Shown: piece after piece, positions 9,728 to 21,566 of the stretch
How the letters are laid out: each line of letters starts with the position of its first letter
How positions within the stretch are numbered: position 1 is the stretch's first letter
Assembly: GCA_013368315.1 (NCBI GenBank)
Contig: JAACJM010000117.1
Location: forward strand, 186,001 to 250,000
Source: Tetrapyrgos nigripes
Taxonomy: Eukaryota; Basidiomycota; Agaricomycetes; Agaricales; Campanellaceae
Reading direction: 5' to 3'
DNA length: 64,000 nt
The notes under the pieces: generated by a model
Told to the model about the DNA's origin: nothing
Databases searched by the model: none
Seen by the model: the letters and a program-made list of their open reading frames with translations, nothing else
Translations under genes and position numbers: made by a program

Positions 9728-11749
9728 TCAGAAAGCGGACCACCACTCTAGACAAAGCAAATGTGTTCCAAGCTGTAGACTCGACCTCTTTTGGACCGAA
9801 GCAGTACCTCGGTAGTACCTATCAAATCGAAACCGACCAGATGTTTGCATCAGCCGTCGGTTATTAACATAGGACTGATATACATATTCCGCAGTTTCCT
9901 GGTTATGGGCAACAACAACGTCTGTCCAAGGTGTCCCGGATGAGGAGCCCAAGAGCCCAACTCGAACATGAAAGGCGGGTTCGCCATCTTCTGTGCCATA
10001 TGTAAGAATGCGGAAGGGAAGCGAAGTGCCACCATCTGCAGGAGACATAGGAATGTATGCCATATCCTGCCACGTCTTCACATACAAATTAGGGGGATAA
10101 ACTCCTATCAGCTGCGTTCTATCATGTCCACCTCCATACAAGTGCCTACGATCCACCCTGGATGGGACGATCAAGCCTGAACGTGGAGGTCGCAGGGTCT
10201 GTGTCCAAAAGTCGATTTCGAGACTGTCCTGGTCTATAAAGTCAATTTCAAGACGCCGGTCTAACCGACCTGTCACCTCGCAGTGGACAGATATAGCCCC
10301 ACCACCCAGACGCACCACTGTTCCATCGTCTCGAAAAGGATCGGTATAGAAGGGAGGTAGCTCGAAGGTTTGGTCACCAAGGTGCAAGGTATACTTAGGC
10401 AAGTCTCTGCTCCGAGGAACCCAAATATAAATGGTAAAGGCCTCTTGGGTAACTGGAGTTTTATAGGTCAACTTATAACGGTATGATGTCCATGGACTAA
10501 GTCGAATGGAAACTCTGCTTGGATTGGGGGAATGAATAACAGGCGATGATAGGTCGGTGCAAAGAAAGTTTCGAGCGGAAGGAAGGAGATCGGCATGATA
10601 CATTACTGCAGAACGAGGTCCGGTGTCAAATCGCGACCTCCGGGTGATAGGATTTTCCCTGACTGTAAGCTGCTGAATATCGTTGAGTGCGGCCTGAAGT
10701 GTAGATCTGAAGGCCAACTGATCTGGAAAACACCGAACGTATTGCTGCCGACTCGTCTTTCGGAGATAGAACGATAAGAAACTACCGTCTCTCTCAGACT
10801 GACAGAGTAGGGATGCAAGAAAGACACCGTCACCGTGACTGGAGTCGTCAGTGGTTTCGAGAGGAACATGGATGCAAAGACCGTTGTTGCCAAACGAATA
10901 CGACGATCTGTCTCCAATGCAATCCGAGTCGCTAGCCTTCACTTCACCGGACATCCTAAATTCGTAAGGTGACCTGGCCAACAATCCCCTGTGTTCTTTG
11001 TGCTCGGATGATGCAGCGACCCAGGCAAAGATGCTCCGGTCATCAGATATTTTGATAATTTCCTGCTGCAGTCGCATAAAGGCCTTTGCACCACCTTCCC
11101 CATAGATTGGCGGCATACTGACCCCAAATATCCCCATCAAGCTATAGGCCTGGTCTTCTGGCCTCGTCGTCTCCCGTGACGCTGCCCATGACATCCTCTG
11201 AGCAACACTGTATGTGTTGATATCCCGACCTTCGAAAACCTCCACTGGTATGGATGTGATTGCAGAGACCACATCGCGCAAGGTCCACCTGGTCCCAATA
11301 CGGACCCAATCTTTGTCCAAGAATACGACATTCCGGGGTGCAAGCAGTTCCTGCAACGTCCATCCCCTTTTGAACCATCGACTGTCCTTGAAGGTAGACT
11401 TGGGATTCCGAGGGTGAAACTCAATAGAAACATCACATAGGTAGACGTAGCAGACCACGGCATCCTCGTAGCACTGGTACATGGAATTGATTGCCTCTGA
11501 AAGCTCAGCACTGCTTTCCTTGTTGATGCAGCACGAGTCAATCCAAATCCACTCGAAGTCGTAATTCCTAGCTCGCGCACATGCATTCGAAACTTTGGCG
11601 TAACCAGCTTTAAGTCTTGCAGTTTCGAGATTTTGGATGTCCTGGAAAGTGACCTCCTCCTTCTCCCAGGTATGAGATAGAATCGCATACCGTGGGATAT
11701 CGGCGTAAAACTCCTCGAGTTTGAGGGTTTCGGTATTCAAGAGACGCAT
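9728..11749 (-). CDS. HET-domain protein, paralogue B (intact)
   Basis: A single uninterrupted 673-aa frame. The HET domain spans roughly residues 20-140, with AILSHTW (23-29), WIWIDSCCINK (68-78) and GWTLQELLAP (130-139). It is followed by the MSWAASRETTRPEDQAYSLMGIFG segment that usually trails HET in basidiomycetes, then NNGLCIHVPLE and a long, probably beta-rich C-terminal region with no recognised domain. HET proteins are effectors or sensors of somatic incompatibility and act in the cytosol; partner unknown. It is intronless and starts at the same ATG as the broken paralogue A. Of the four HET homologues in this window it is the only one with an unbroken frame. Confidence 0.93.
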   Translation of the reverse strand: MRLLNTETLKLEEFYADIPRYAILSHTWEKEEVTFQDIQNLETARLKAGYAKVSNACARARNYDFEWIWIDSCCINKESSAELSEAINSMYQCYEDAVVCYVYLCDVSIEFHPRNPKSTFKDSRWFKRGWTLQELLAPRNVVFLDKDWVRIGTRWTLRDVVSAITSIPVEVFEGRDINTYSVAQRMSWAASRETTRPEDQAYSLMGIFGVSMPPIYGEGGAKAFMRLQQEIIKISDDRSIFAWVAASSEHKEHRGLLARSPYEFRMSGEVKASDSDCIGDRSSYSFGNNGLCIHVPLETTDDSSHGDGVFLASLLCQSERDGSFLSFYLRKTSRQQYVRCFPDQLAFRSTLQAALNDIQQLTVRENPITRRSRFDTGPRSAVMYHADLLPSARNFLCTDLSSPVIHSPNPSRVSIRLSPWTSYRYKLTYKTPVTQEAFTIYIWVPRSRDLPKYTLHLGDQTFELPPFYTDPFRDDGTVVRLGGGAISVHCEVTGRLDRRLEIDFIDQDSLEIDFWTQTLRPPRSGLIVPSRVDRRHLYGGGHDRTQLIGVYPPNLYVKTWQDMAYIPMSPADGGTSLPFRILTYGTEDGEPAFHVRVGLLGSSSGTPWTDVVVAHNQETAEYVYQSYVNNRRLMQTSGRFRFDRYYRGTASVQKRSSLQLGTHLLCLEWWSAF

Positions 11750-12094
11750 GAGAGAGAGAGAGTACTAATCGAGACTACAACGGCAAGAGTCAGCAGGCTA
11801 ACACTGTGAGAATAAGGCATCACGACGTACTCGGTGGGAAGGAATGAATGCTGTTAACGGGCATGTGTGGACTGTCAGGCTTTTATGGGATGAAGGTCGC
11901 CAATGGACAGTGAACATTTAAGCCATCAACCACAGCTTTGAGGTACGTCACGTCGACGCCGGTATAGTAGTCGCTGACAGGTGTCAGGGAGAGTGCTCCC
12001 GGTGTAATTTCGCAGGACTCACTCTTGTTTACAATGGCAAGGTCCAGGGGGACGGAGAAAAATAATTAAGGATATAGGGCCAGAAAATTTTTTA
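11750..12094. other. Promoter-side intergenic of HET B
   Basis: The stretch holds the upstream region of HET B. A GA-repeat lies just 5' of the ATG. No other gene or RNA is seen. Confidence 0.4.
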
Positions 12095-12328
12095 CAGCTA
12101 CTTGCAAAACTCTAGACCCTTTTTGGCCTCTCCGTACACTTCAATCTGCGTTTACATCTGTGTACAATATCTATACATTTGTGCTTGTCTTGTTTGTTCT
12201 GACGTCGTCAACCACAGGTGAAGGCTTTTCAAGTCAATTTCAAGTTGTACACAAACAATACACAAATGTAAACGCAGATCGAAATGTGCGGAGAGGTTAA
12301 AAAGGGTCTAGAGTTTTGCAAGCAGCTG
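12095..12328. mobile_element. 234-bp MITE with ~65-bp inverted ends, TA target
   Basis: The two ends (12095 to about 12160 and about 12263 to 12328) are inverted copies over about 65 bp with few mismatches, starting CAGCTACTTGCAAAACTCTA at the left. The element is bounded on each side by TA, the target used by Tc1/mariner-type transposons. It has no coding capacity. The internal ~100 bp is unrelated to the arms. Confidence 0.8.
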
Positions 12329-12331
12329 TAA

Positions 12332-13800
12332 CACCTCCGACAGCTGAAACCAACTAATACCCTCGTGGGAATATACTATATATAGAAGGTATTTGTAAGC
12401 ACATGTGCGCATTATCCGCCCAAATAAGTCGCTTCAACCTCCCGCTACCGTCAAGCACGTTTCTGCTTTGCGCAAGCCTCACATTCCCATCTGTTGGAGG
12501 GATATGCGAGCCCTACACATGTCAAATAGTACTTTTTGAAAACATCAGTATCCAACCTTCAACTGTCTCATGGCAGGGCTAGCACTCACAAATATCGTCT
12601 CGCATTGGTCTCGCAGCCTTTCTTTGGCAAGCAATGTCACGGTTTTGAGGATCTGAGGCCTCTTCTTCACTGATTTGCTCTCCACAGATACATACCTGAA
12701 TCCTTTAACTCATGTCATTGCTTTGTACACAGTATTAGTACTTTTATTCACCTGTGGAAGCTCAGGCATGTTACTGGGAGTGTTTGACATGGCACTCAGT
12801 ACCAGTACTCGCTCTTGCAGACTCAAATTTACCATCAAAAATGGTACTGAAGTACTAAAATTTTCAAGAGGATCTTGGGCTGAACCCTGAACTAGCCCTA
12901 TATCACTCGGCTAAATTTTCCCTCCCCCTTGGGCAAGGTCAAACTCGAATAAGGCACTGTCCAAGGCACCCTGCAAGCGCATCATCATCAGAAATGTTGT
13001 AGGCACTTCTAGTTTTTGCTTTCACCTACGTCTAGCGTGATGATCTCGCGTCTTGTCAAGGAGCATTACAAGTTACTAACATCGGGCGAAAATTCGTTCT
13101 TCAAGGTTGGAGCCGGGACTGACGAGGGATGAGATGGACGAAGAAGGGAAGTTGTAGAGGAATTGTTTCAGAACTAGATGGGATGGACTGGAGTTAGAGG
13201 ACTCTGGAGTTCATTAAACAAGGTGTGTACTACAGTGTAGCCATTTCTTTCCCCTTTTTACACTGGCGAATCAGATGCAACTTCTCGAGACCATGTACGA
13301 TTGATGTTCTTCATTTTGCTGTTCAAATCTTGATATCTTTCTGCCCACTTTTCATTCGTGTTCTTTCGAGATGTCTTAGACCGTTCCCGCCTGAGACTCC
13401 CCGATTCGGGACCTCCCGAATGTAGCGAGGGGGTGGAGGGGGACAAACGGCGGGTCCCAAGTGCTGCACCTACATAAAAAACTATCAACCTTTATCTCAA
13501 TACAACAATTATCGAAGGTGTATATAATTTATACAGTGTTCAAGAGGCGAGTAGTAGGTTTGAGTCTTGAGTCTTAGTTACTTCGCGCGGCCTAGCAAGT
13601 TCTACCACAGTCAATTCGTTCTTTCATTTTGCAAAACACAATCAGGATGGCCATCCCGTTGACAACGCGGACCAAGACGACAACCCCATCAGATGTACGG
13701 TACTGACTTTGCTAAACAATGCAGTCACAACGTATCTAAATTCTTTGAAGAAATCTCTCTGCGCATCCCCATGTTCCCATCCATTTCAACGCTAGTTTCA
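12332..13800. other. Intergenic 1.5 kb, no gene seen
   Basis: Only short chance frames are present. A 30-codon frame beginning ATGATCTCGCGT at about 13038 is not supported by anything else. The region separates HET B and the MITE from the NOP8-like gene. Confidence 0.4.
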
Positions 13801-15559
13801 TCATGAAGCATCCTCCTCCTCACCAATACTTCCACCCTTTCTCTTCCTAATCTTCCCAGCTTCCTTCCATCTCTTCTTCCACGCCCTCGTCAGCTCCAAT
13901 TTGGAGTCTTCCCATCTCTGCTGTATCTGCTCATCCGTAGGTCTATCATAAAATGGGGACGATAATGCCAATGCTCGTGATCCCGACCCGGCAGTGAAAG
14001 AAATTTGTTTATCAAGACGAGGGAAGAACATCGGCTTTTTAGGATCCAAAACGATTGGTGCTCGAGGACGAGCGTTTTTGGACGATGTACCCGTAACGGG
14101 AATGGTGGAAGATAGAATAACTGGAGCAGGCTCTCGTGAAGTCTCCGTTGAACCCTGAATGTTGGCTGGTGTTGTAGACTCTGCTGGTGCAAAGTCGAGA
14201 CCTAGATCGAAGTCTTCGTCTAGCTCTAGGTCAAGATGATTGAGTAGAGAGAATCCACCCTCATCTTCGCGGGGCGCGAAGAGGTCTTTGAGAGTGTTGG
14301 ATTTTTTGGGAGGGTTCCGTTCTTCTGGAGATGCATTTCCTGTTGCGGCTGCTACATGCGCTTGTCGATCTGCAGTTGACTTGTAAGGTGTAGGCTGAGG
14401 CTGCTCATCTACGTCCATTACAGCGTCTTCATCCTCAGCCGCATCGTCGACATGGCTGTGGTCCGGCAAGACAGATTCAGAGTCTTGAGGAACGATCTCG
14501 AATTCATCGTCGTCGTCGTCTTTGTGGGCTTTTCTTTCCACGACTTGGGCCTCAACATCGTCCAAATCGATATCTGAGTCCCAGTCTACCGTGGCTCCGA
14601 AGGCTTCGGTAGTTTTGGTAGATGTAGAAGGAGCAGAGTCGAAAAGGGAATGGAGGAAGGAGAGCGTCTGGGATTTTTCGGCCTGAAGGTCGGCTGAGAG
14701 TGTGACGGTAGCTGTGGGGATAGCAGTAGAGAGGTGAGAGACTGGTGCTGGAGCAGAAGGTTTCGATATTGGAACTGGTGAAGGAGGCAGGGACTTCGCA
14801 AATGGTTTAGGGATAGCTTCCCGTACTTCTTCGTCATCCCCGAGTCTCGTCGCTGGAGTAATCGTCTTCAAGGATTGTCTTCTCTTGTAATGGCAGTGAA
14901 GGTTGCACAACTCTCTCGCCTACTCTTCTGGTCACTTCTTCTGAACCCAAAAACTCACCCCGAATATACGTCCCATCCCAACGCGTCACGTCAATCTTCC
15001 GTCTTCGCGCCCTGCTATCCGGCTCCCTTATCCTCTTCTTTTTCTTTGCAACAACTTTCTTTACATCCTTCCCTGGAAGCTCTGGTAACGGTCGTTCAGG
15101 CCTCATACGCATAGCCCGGACGATCCTCCCAGATGGCATCTCCTTCCATCCCGACCGACCGGTAACATTTTCACGCGTCACCAAATCCACATTCTCCGCC
15201 AACACTGCAGAATATTTTCCATGATGAACCCGTCGTTTTTTCTTCGGAGGTTCCGCTTCAGCTGCATCGCGTTCTTTTTGAAGCCGCTCTGCGTAGTCGG
15301 GTTTAGCTTCTCCAATCCGTAGTCTAGCTCCTTTCCAAGTAGATCCACTAAGAGTCGTTAGACAGCGTTTCAATGCCTGTGGAGTCGTCTCCAGAGTAAC
15401 ATATCCGAATTTTCGGGGTTGGCCTACACCGTCCAGTTTACCAAAACCATCGAGAGATTTTACGGTCCCAAAAGTAGAGAGCCGGGTAGATATATCAGAA
15501 GAAGAGAGAGCAGGAGTTAAGCCGGAGACATGTAGACGTCTTGTAACCTTTTCTGTCAT
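13801..15559 (-). CDS. NOP8: NOP8-like nucleolar RRM protein (frame break at a G4 run)
   Basis: The N-terminal frame from 15559 has an RRM (residues ~7-85, RLHVSGL as RNP2 and FGYVTLET as RNP1), then basic stretches (PPKKKRR, KKVVAKKKKRIREPDSRARRRK) and TRWDGTYIRGEF, as in fungal NOP8 proteins that help build the 60S ribosomal subunit. The continuation, acidic and Ser/Pro-rich, ends with MFFPRLDKQISF...SSPFYDR...WKKRWKEAGKIRKRKGG and lies in the next frame. Skipping one G of the G4 run at 14838-14841 joins them as SSDETR-DDEEVREA. The smooth acidic junction suggests an indel, real or from sequencing. A 52-nt intron with a weak GTGACC donor could also restore the frame but would delete natural-looking residues. 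Confidence 0.65.
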
Positions 15560-15670
15560 GGACGAAGAAAAGCTTTGTGTGACTTGTGACTACACCCATT
15601 TCGGTTACCTACCGCCATCTGCAAGGCGTTCAGCCAACACTCTCCGCTGTCCTGCCTTGCTCTTCTGACC
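15560..15670. promoter_or_regulatory. Short divergent promoter
   Basis: Only 111 bp separate the start codons of the NOP8-like gene (-) and the secreted-protein gene (+), so their promoters must overlap. Confidence 0.6.
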
Positions 15671-16909
15671 ATGTTCACTACTCTCTTTCTTCTCTTTTCT
15701 GTCTTGCCAGCTCTTCTGGCTTCACCAGTCTACCCCACTTCAAAGCAGCAACCACTAATTTATAGCACTGACAACCGAACGGCTGAAGACGGTATTAGTA
15801 CTGGTTGGGTCGATCCACGTATAAACGGTGGCCGTTTACTGGATGTATGTCCACGTCATTCTCCTTGCAGCCCGAGCTGACTAGGCGCTCTACTCAGTAC
15901 ACTAACAAACGTTATGGCGAACCTCTGAATGTCATTATTTCCGGCAAATCCGATCCCTACGTTCTTACAGAGGATGGCTTTTGGGCATACGCAAAGTGAG
16001 AAGACTGTATCTCACGGCTCATTTACCTCTTCTGACCGCCTCTCCTGCAGGTCCATCGGTTTCTCTCAAGAATGTCTCGGGTTACATTATGGAAATAGAC
16101 ATGAAGCCAATCTAGGAGATGGACATGGGCGAAAGATTGAGCAGTATCTTGCTCGTCAGTACTATTTCCCGGTTTGGGGTACTTGCTGGGAGAGTCTTGC
16201 TGGTGAGTTTTGGTTCTTATGGTTAATGCAAGACGTCAAGGCTGATTGTCACCAATGCCACACTGTTTACCAATGATTCTTTCACTCGGCGAACGTTTGC
16301 TACTAATGCCTCAATGACCTTTCATAGGTGGACACCATTTTAGAGCATGGAAACAAGACGGCCCCGACGCTAATTCGAGTGCATGGTTCCTAGGGTACGT
16401 GTCTCCGTACTTGTCGCCACCGTGGAATATTGTCTGATCGTCGCATTATAATCTTGCAGGGTTTCTAAAGAAATGGTGCGTATCATTCTACTCTTCTTCG
16501 TCGTCCTGTTGTCTCGTCTCTCCTCTTGCGGATCTAATGCAATAAAACTCATTCATTCTCTCCGTTTTATGCCACACAGCATTCCGGGAAGCGCCACATG
16601 ATCGTTCCAGACGGATACAACCTCGGTATGGCTATGAGATTTTTCCAACCCAGAGTCAGATCTCTGACGTCCTATCCTTGCAGGTCGCGACTGGCTCGTA
16701 GAACAGGCTACTTCTGGAAGTCGATGGAGTGGTATGTGGTGGATAGCTGATTTGGAATGGGAAGAAAGGTTGCTGGAGCCTGGAAAGGATGGTCAGTCTT
16801 TCGCTTGTCCATCTGTGGCGCACTATAGCTGAACCCTTGGTCGACAGGCGTAAACCATGGTATAGAACAAGACGGCCGTGTTGCGGTGCTCACCGTTCGT
16901 CGGTTGTGA
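15671..16909 (+). CDS. Secreted fungal protein of unknown function
   Basis: Eight exons (15671-15844, 15898-15995, 16051-16202, 16328-16394, 16460-16475, 16580-16625, 16684-16791, 16848-16909) join in frame to 240 aa. A clear signal peptide (FTTLFLLFSVLPALLA) is followed by GRLLDYTNKRYGEPLNVIISG, SDPYVLTEDGFWAYAKSIGFS, ECLGLHYG, WGTCWESLAGG, HHFRAWKQ, GYNLGRDWLVE and GVNHGIEQDGRVAVLTV. From memory these blocks define a secreted family repeated across basidiomycetes with no known activity. Exon 5 is only 16 nt. It diverges from the NOP8-like gene across a 111-bp gap. Two of its cysteines (SQECLG, WGTCWE) could form a disulphide. Confidence 0.85.
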
Positions 16910-18748
16910 TTTCGCCCTGAACCTCACTGTAGAAGCGTCCCCGACAAATTGCGCCACTCTAGCCTCCAAGCTTACCTTTCGTCGGTCCTGACGGTTCTGG
17001 TGTATCTTTGGATGTCTTCGTGTCCCTCACGACATCAACGACGCTTCACGATGCGCTAGGATTTTCTTGTTTCGGTTTCTTCTTTTGGCACTTGATGTAA
17101 ATTATGTATCACTATCCTGTCCATTATCATCTATTCTATCCTATTCATTACTCTTCTTATCCCAAACCTCATGCACAGCTTTATCTTCCTTCCTTTCTCT
17201 GGGATTTCATCGGTAAAACTCTGGGTTGAACAATTTCTACATCAACAGTGAATACTATCCCTGCACGTGTCACTGTGTGCATCATGGACTTTTCACCTCA
17301 CATTACAAGCTTATCATGTATTCTGCATGTGTTTTCTTACGCTTCTTTGTCTCCGGTGGCTCGCAACGCAGAGCTGTACTCTTCAGCTCGTTGTCAGTAG
17401 CCAGCCAGTGTTACTTGATTGGATGTACGCGTGTAAAACTCTGTGTATAGACATTGTACGAATTCTACTCTTGAAGACCTTATCGTCAAAATCTCCTTTG
17501 ATAATGAGTGCCACAGTAATCTATCTAACTACCTATGTTCAGATAATCCACTTTGAAAACCAAAGAGGACAAATTTCGAGTTCTTTCGATGTCTTTTGTT
17601 TTGTTTCTAGGACATATGACCTACACACTCTGAGGTCGGACAAGCTGAAGACGAAAAGATTGTAACAAGAAAAACAGACAAGGAAAGTTCCCTATTTCAG
17701 CCATGACTATAGTCCTGTCGAATAGGGATGACTCCTCCTCCAGGATAACAAGTACTACAATACTGAGCACCCCGTTATGTGATAGTCTCATACCATCCTA
17801 CCATTCTGCAATCATAGGTCCCGCCCACGCACCTAGTGTACGTGTACAGGTCCATTTGGACTTAGTAATCCTGATCAGTGTGATGTATGACGTTGGGGCA
17901 GCCCATGTATGCGCATAGATAGGCCGTGCGTTGGGACATCCAACACATTCTTGCCAGACAGTCCGGCGGATGAGGTGAGGAGAAGTTGCTTGGGAAGACC
18001 GGAAGGAGGAATCAACTATGGCAGGTTATTACAATAGTGCAAACGACGAAAAAGAATATCTAAACCTACTGCAACCTCAGGTGGGTGATTGGACACTATC
18101 TCGATATCGCTCAAAAATATGCACGCAATTCCTGACCGACCCCTGCGAACAAGTTAATCCTTGTTTGTGATCCTGTGAAGAAGTACCGAGTACATACCTC
18201 AACTTCTGTTTCAAGGATTAGACGCTCGAGTCCCGACACTAGCGATGAGGTTATATACTGCAGGAATGAATAGATCTGTCATGACAAGTGCTACGTGAAT
18301 TCCCCGCGAGGCCATGGGACAGTCCATGTAGCCAAGATAACACGAAGTGACAGCGAGAGGAATTCAACGATAGTTGTACGACATTCGCGGTCAACGAATA
18401 AATTGCAGGAATTAGACAAAGTCCAAAATTACAGCATCAGTTAGCAACAGTGAAGATACGCTGCAAACGGTACCCTTATATTATGCACTTGAAGACGTTC
18501 AGACCAATTTTGATAGTTGTACGGCGTAATGGCAAGGCTACTAGTATTGCATGAGCAAGGAGTCTCTGTAGGTCAACGAATATCATCACAGAAATCAAAG
18601 GTCCAAAATAACGTACAACATAACTTATGATAGTCTTGAACACGACTGCCCAATAGTCCAACCCACCAAGAACTCAAAACAGAGACCATACGTCCCGGGC
18701 GTACATACTACAGAACATCAACACTCAGCGCTAAGCACCCGACATAGC
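16910..18748. other. Intergenic 1.8 kb, nothing recognised
   Basis: Both strands show only short frames with no family motif and no coherent splice structure. No tRNA or inverted repeat stood out. Confidence 0.4.
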
Positions 18749-20455
18749 TCACTCGGACCCATTCTCTGGTGAAGACGCTATCGAATATTGAGAGTCCGAA
18801 GGTATGTTACTGGATCCCGATCCGTCTGCTATCCATTCATCCGTAGTTAACCTGATCGGGATGACTTGGCGGAGCTCTTTGAAGGGAGCTTTGTTAGGAT
18901 CAATGGGAGTCATTGAGAACAGTACGCAGTCCTGGAGTGAGAAAATGATCAGAGGTTGTTGAAAGAAACCGGCGACGAAAGGGAAGAAAACACAAACATA
19001 CCTTGACAGACAAACCTCCAGCTTTAAAACCAGCAACTTTGACTGAGGTGTCGACGGCGATCTCAGCAAAGAAGGTTACCCATGTAGGACCGTCGTTCTA
19101 GAGGAGAATGGAAGGGTTAGTAAATGTGATACGAGCAAGTACATAACAGAACGACCGACCAGGACTCCAAAGGTCGCTTCTCCTATGCAATCTACCCTCC
19201 ACATATCTGTCTTCGTCCCGGAGACCACTTCGTTTCTGGAAATAATAAATAGTTAGTCACTAGCATGGTACCATGTCCAACACGCACCTCACATCCACAG
19301 TAGCCTGTCTCAAAATCTGAACCCGTGTCGGTCGTCTGTTTACCGCAAGCGAAGAAGGAGCAAGAGGAAGAAAAGCAGCAAGAGATATGGCAGAAGATTG
19401 TAGTGTCAAATAGAACGGTATGCGTTGCGATATACAGAAAATTCTAGATGATGGCAGGTAAAGTCGAGTGTTGATGTGGGCCATGGACGAGTTTGCGGCA
19501 TGTATCACCGAATCATAAAAGGACCATTGTGTCGAAGGCTGAAATCTATCATGTATCGGTCTTAAAGGGGGTGCTGGCCCCAAAGCAGGTCGTGAACGGG
19601 GGTAATAGATGAACGAGGTGGAAAGTGTCCTGTATGCCAATCATTTCGTCAGACCTTTCAGAGAAAGGAGGCAATCAGCAGTCACGCACATATTTCCGAT
19701 ATTGATGCCAAAGAGATTCGTTGAAAGAATGGGTACCGTGTTGTTGGGCTTGTTGATCACCACGCATATTGTGTACTAAGGCAGAATGGTTGCAGGTCAG
19801 AAGAGCTCACAAAAACAAGATCTTCACTCACATCTATAGTCGCATGGAAACCGGGGAGCCCGGAGAGCTTCACTTCATAAGTCGGAGGCAAAGGCTACAA
19901 ATATCTTTTTAACGTCGTCTTGGAAATTGTTGGACGGGCAGAAAAAGCACATACGTATCGTTTCCGGTTAAACTCGAATGTAGTCGGCAAACTTAGACTG
20001 AAAGGTAGTGATGGTGGGCAGGAGGTGCCACTAGGATCTTTGGTCCAGAGTAAAGCGGTTTCAAGACACAGTTTGGCTGACACTGCTCCACTTTCTGCAA
20101 TTTCTTTGAGTCTTAACCGTCCTTCAACCTACGGAAACAACGCTGTTTACAAGAGAAAGCGAAAAGAAACGAAAAGACATACCTTGACCTCAACGCTCAA
20201 TACGCTCTCGGACTTGGAGACTTCAACTGCACCATCCACCGGGCTTCCTAGTCCATAGACAGGTAGCGCCGAATCGTTTTGCGAATTCAGCTTCAGTCTA
20301 AACTCGCCATTTTTGGCCACTTTTACCCAGGTTCCAGTTGGTCTTGACCGTAGCTTATCAGAAAGAGCCAGACGCCGTTCATTTTCGCGGGGTTGGGCTG
20401 AGTAGAGAGGAGTATGATTGCTCGGGACATATGAAGGAAGACTTGAGGTTGACAT
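18749..20455 (-). CDS. Arrestin-like protein
   Basis: About eight exons run from the ATG at 20455 to 18749, giving roughly 430 aa. Clear junctions include 20183/20128, 19955/19894, 19690/19629, 19288/19235, 19160/19097 and 19002/18931. The order fits the arrestin fold of fungal arrestin-related proteins: an early strand region (GTWVKVAKNGEFRLKLNSQ), SVLSVEVK-VEGRLRLKE, SLPFSLSLPTTFEFN, PLPPTYEVKLSG before an interior segment, and a second sandwich with FGVL-NDGPTWVTFFAEIAVD, SVKVAGFKAGGLSVK-DCVLFS, ending at IPIRLTTDEW and a Ser-rich tail. Such proteins recruit ubiquitin ligases to membrane transporters in yeast, but I see no PPxY motif, so that role is only inferred. Splice sites are mostly canonical; one GTCGGT donor is unusual. 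Confidence 0.75.
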
Positions 20456-21566
20456 GGAAAGAGAGAGGAGAAAAAGAGCTCGACTTTGAAGCCCGTATAA
20501 GTAGCCGAACTACAGATAATGACTGCATGGCCGTGGATTGAGAACCAACGAGCCATATGGACAACATCACCGAACCTCTATCTACCATGTGAACTTCGGA
20601 GCGAACTATAGCGAATGCGTGGCTGGAGGTCTTTGTAAGGACCCGATCAGAGTTGAAAAAGAGATCAAAAATAGAGCGTTTCCTCACGGTAACCCGTCCG
20701 CTGCTCAACGAATTGCCGGATATCCGGCAGACGGATTTTTACAGTGTACTTCACTCACTCTAGACGATTACAGCTCGCAGATCACTGTTCACTAGGGCAC
20801 ACGGTTCCTGTACGATACCTCTTTTTATTAAAAGCAGAGTTGGCCCTGGCCAACAAGGAGATTACAATTACAATTACGACAGGGAGACAATGCAAACGCC
20901 AGCAGCGTTCTCGGTTCGGTGTCTCGTCCTACGGACAATTGCAAGTGCGACCTGATGGTTTTGTTACCGAGATGCTTCTTCCAAAGAAGAACAAGCCTCG
21001 ACGTGCTTCGGGATTCGAGCTTCGGAAAAGGTGCATGTCCGTCAATTCATTACGATACACATCCAGGTACAGTACCACCAAACGTTGTTCAAAACCCACA
21101 TTGCCCAGGCTTGGCCCACTGCCTTTCCAGCAATGAATCTGTCAATGAGTGCACGTTTACGTACCGATGTTGCCCTTCTGATCGGTGTATCATACCGTGT
21201 ATGCTGTATGCAGCAAGCACAGTTCCAACCTACAAACTCCTCCTACACATGGGTATGTCGCAACGGGATATGGATGATATGTACATCATACAAATCCCAA
21301 AGAAAGAAAGCCGCACGATGCAACGTGTCTTGACAGTCATCGGCGTAGACCATATCCATGCTCATCACTTTGCGCAAAGTCGTATACGTCGGTTGAAACA
21401 GAAGAAAAACAGCAGTACAGACACTTTATTGCATTGCACAGACACCCGGGAATCCAATACTGGTACAAGTTTGGTCAGTTCAGTTACAGTTATGTACTTT
21501 CTTACAAAAATGGCATAACATCGTCCTTTTTCCTCATTTCTCGTCGCATTGAGACTTTTCAAAACT
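20456..21566. other. Intergenic 1.1 kb
   Basis: It lies between the 5' end of the arrestin-like gene and the 3' end of EGT1. Overlapping frames on the plus strand up to 199 codons exist, but none shows a family motif, consistent start or splice pattern. I treat them as chance. Confidence 0.4.

Noticed and set aside
14834..14910. A 52-nt intron in the NOP8-like gene instead of a frameshift
   Set aside because: The donor GTGACC is weak, and splicing would remove natural-looking residues and leave an odd basic junction. A one-base change at the G4 run gives a better protein. Not fully excluded.
20919..21518. A 199-codon plus-strand frame
   Set aside because: It has no family motif, no good start context and no splice pattern, and it overlaps two other frames of similar quality.
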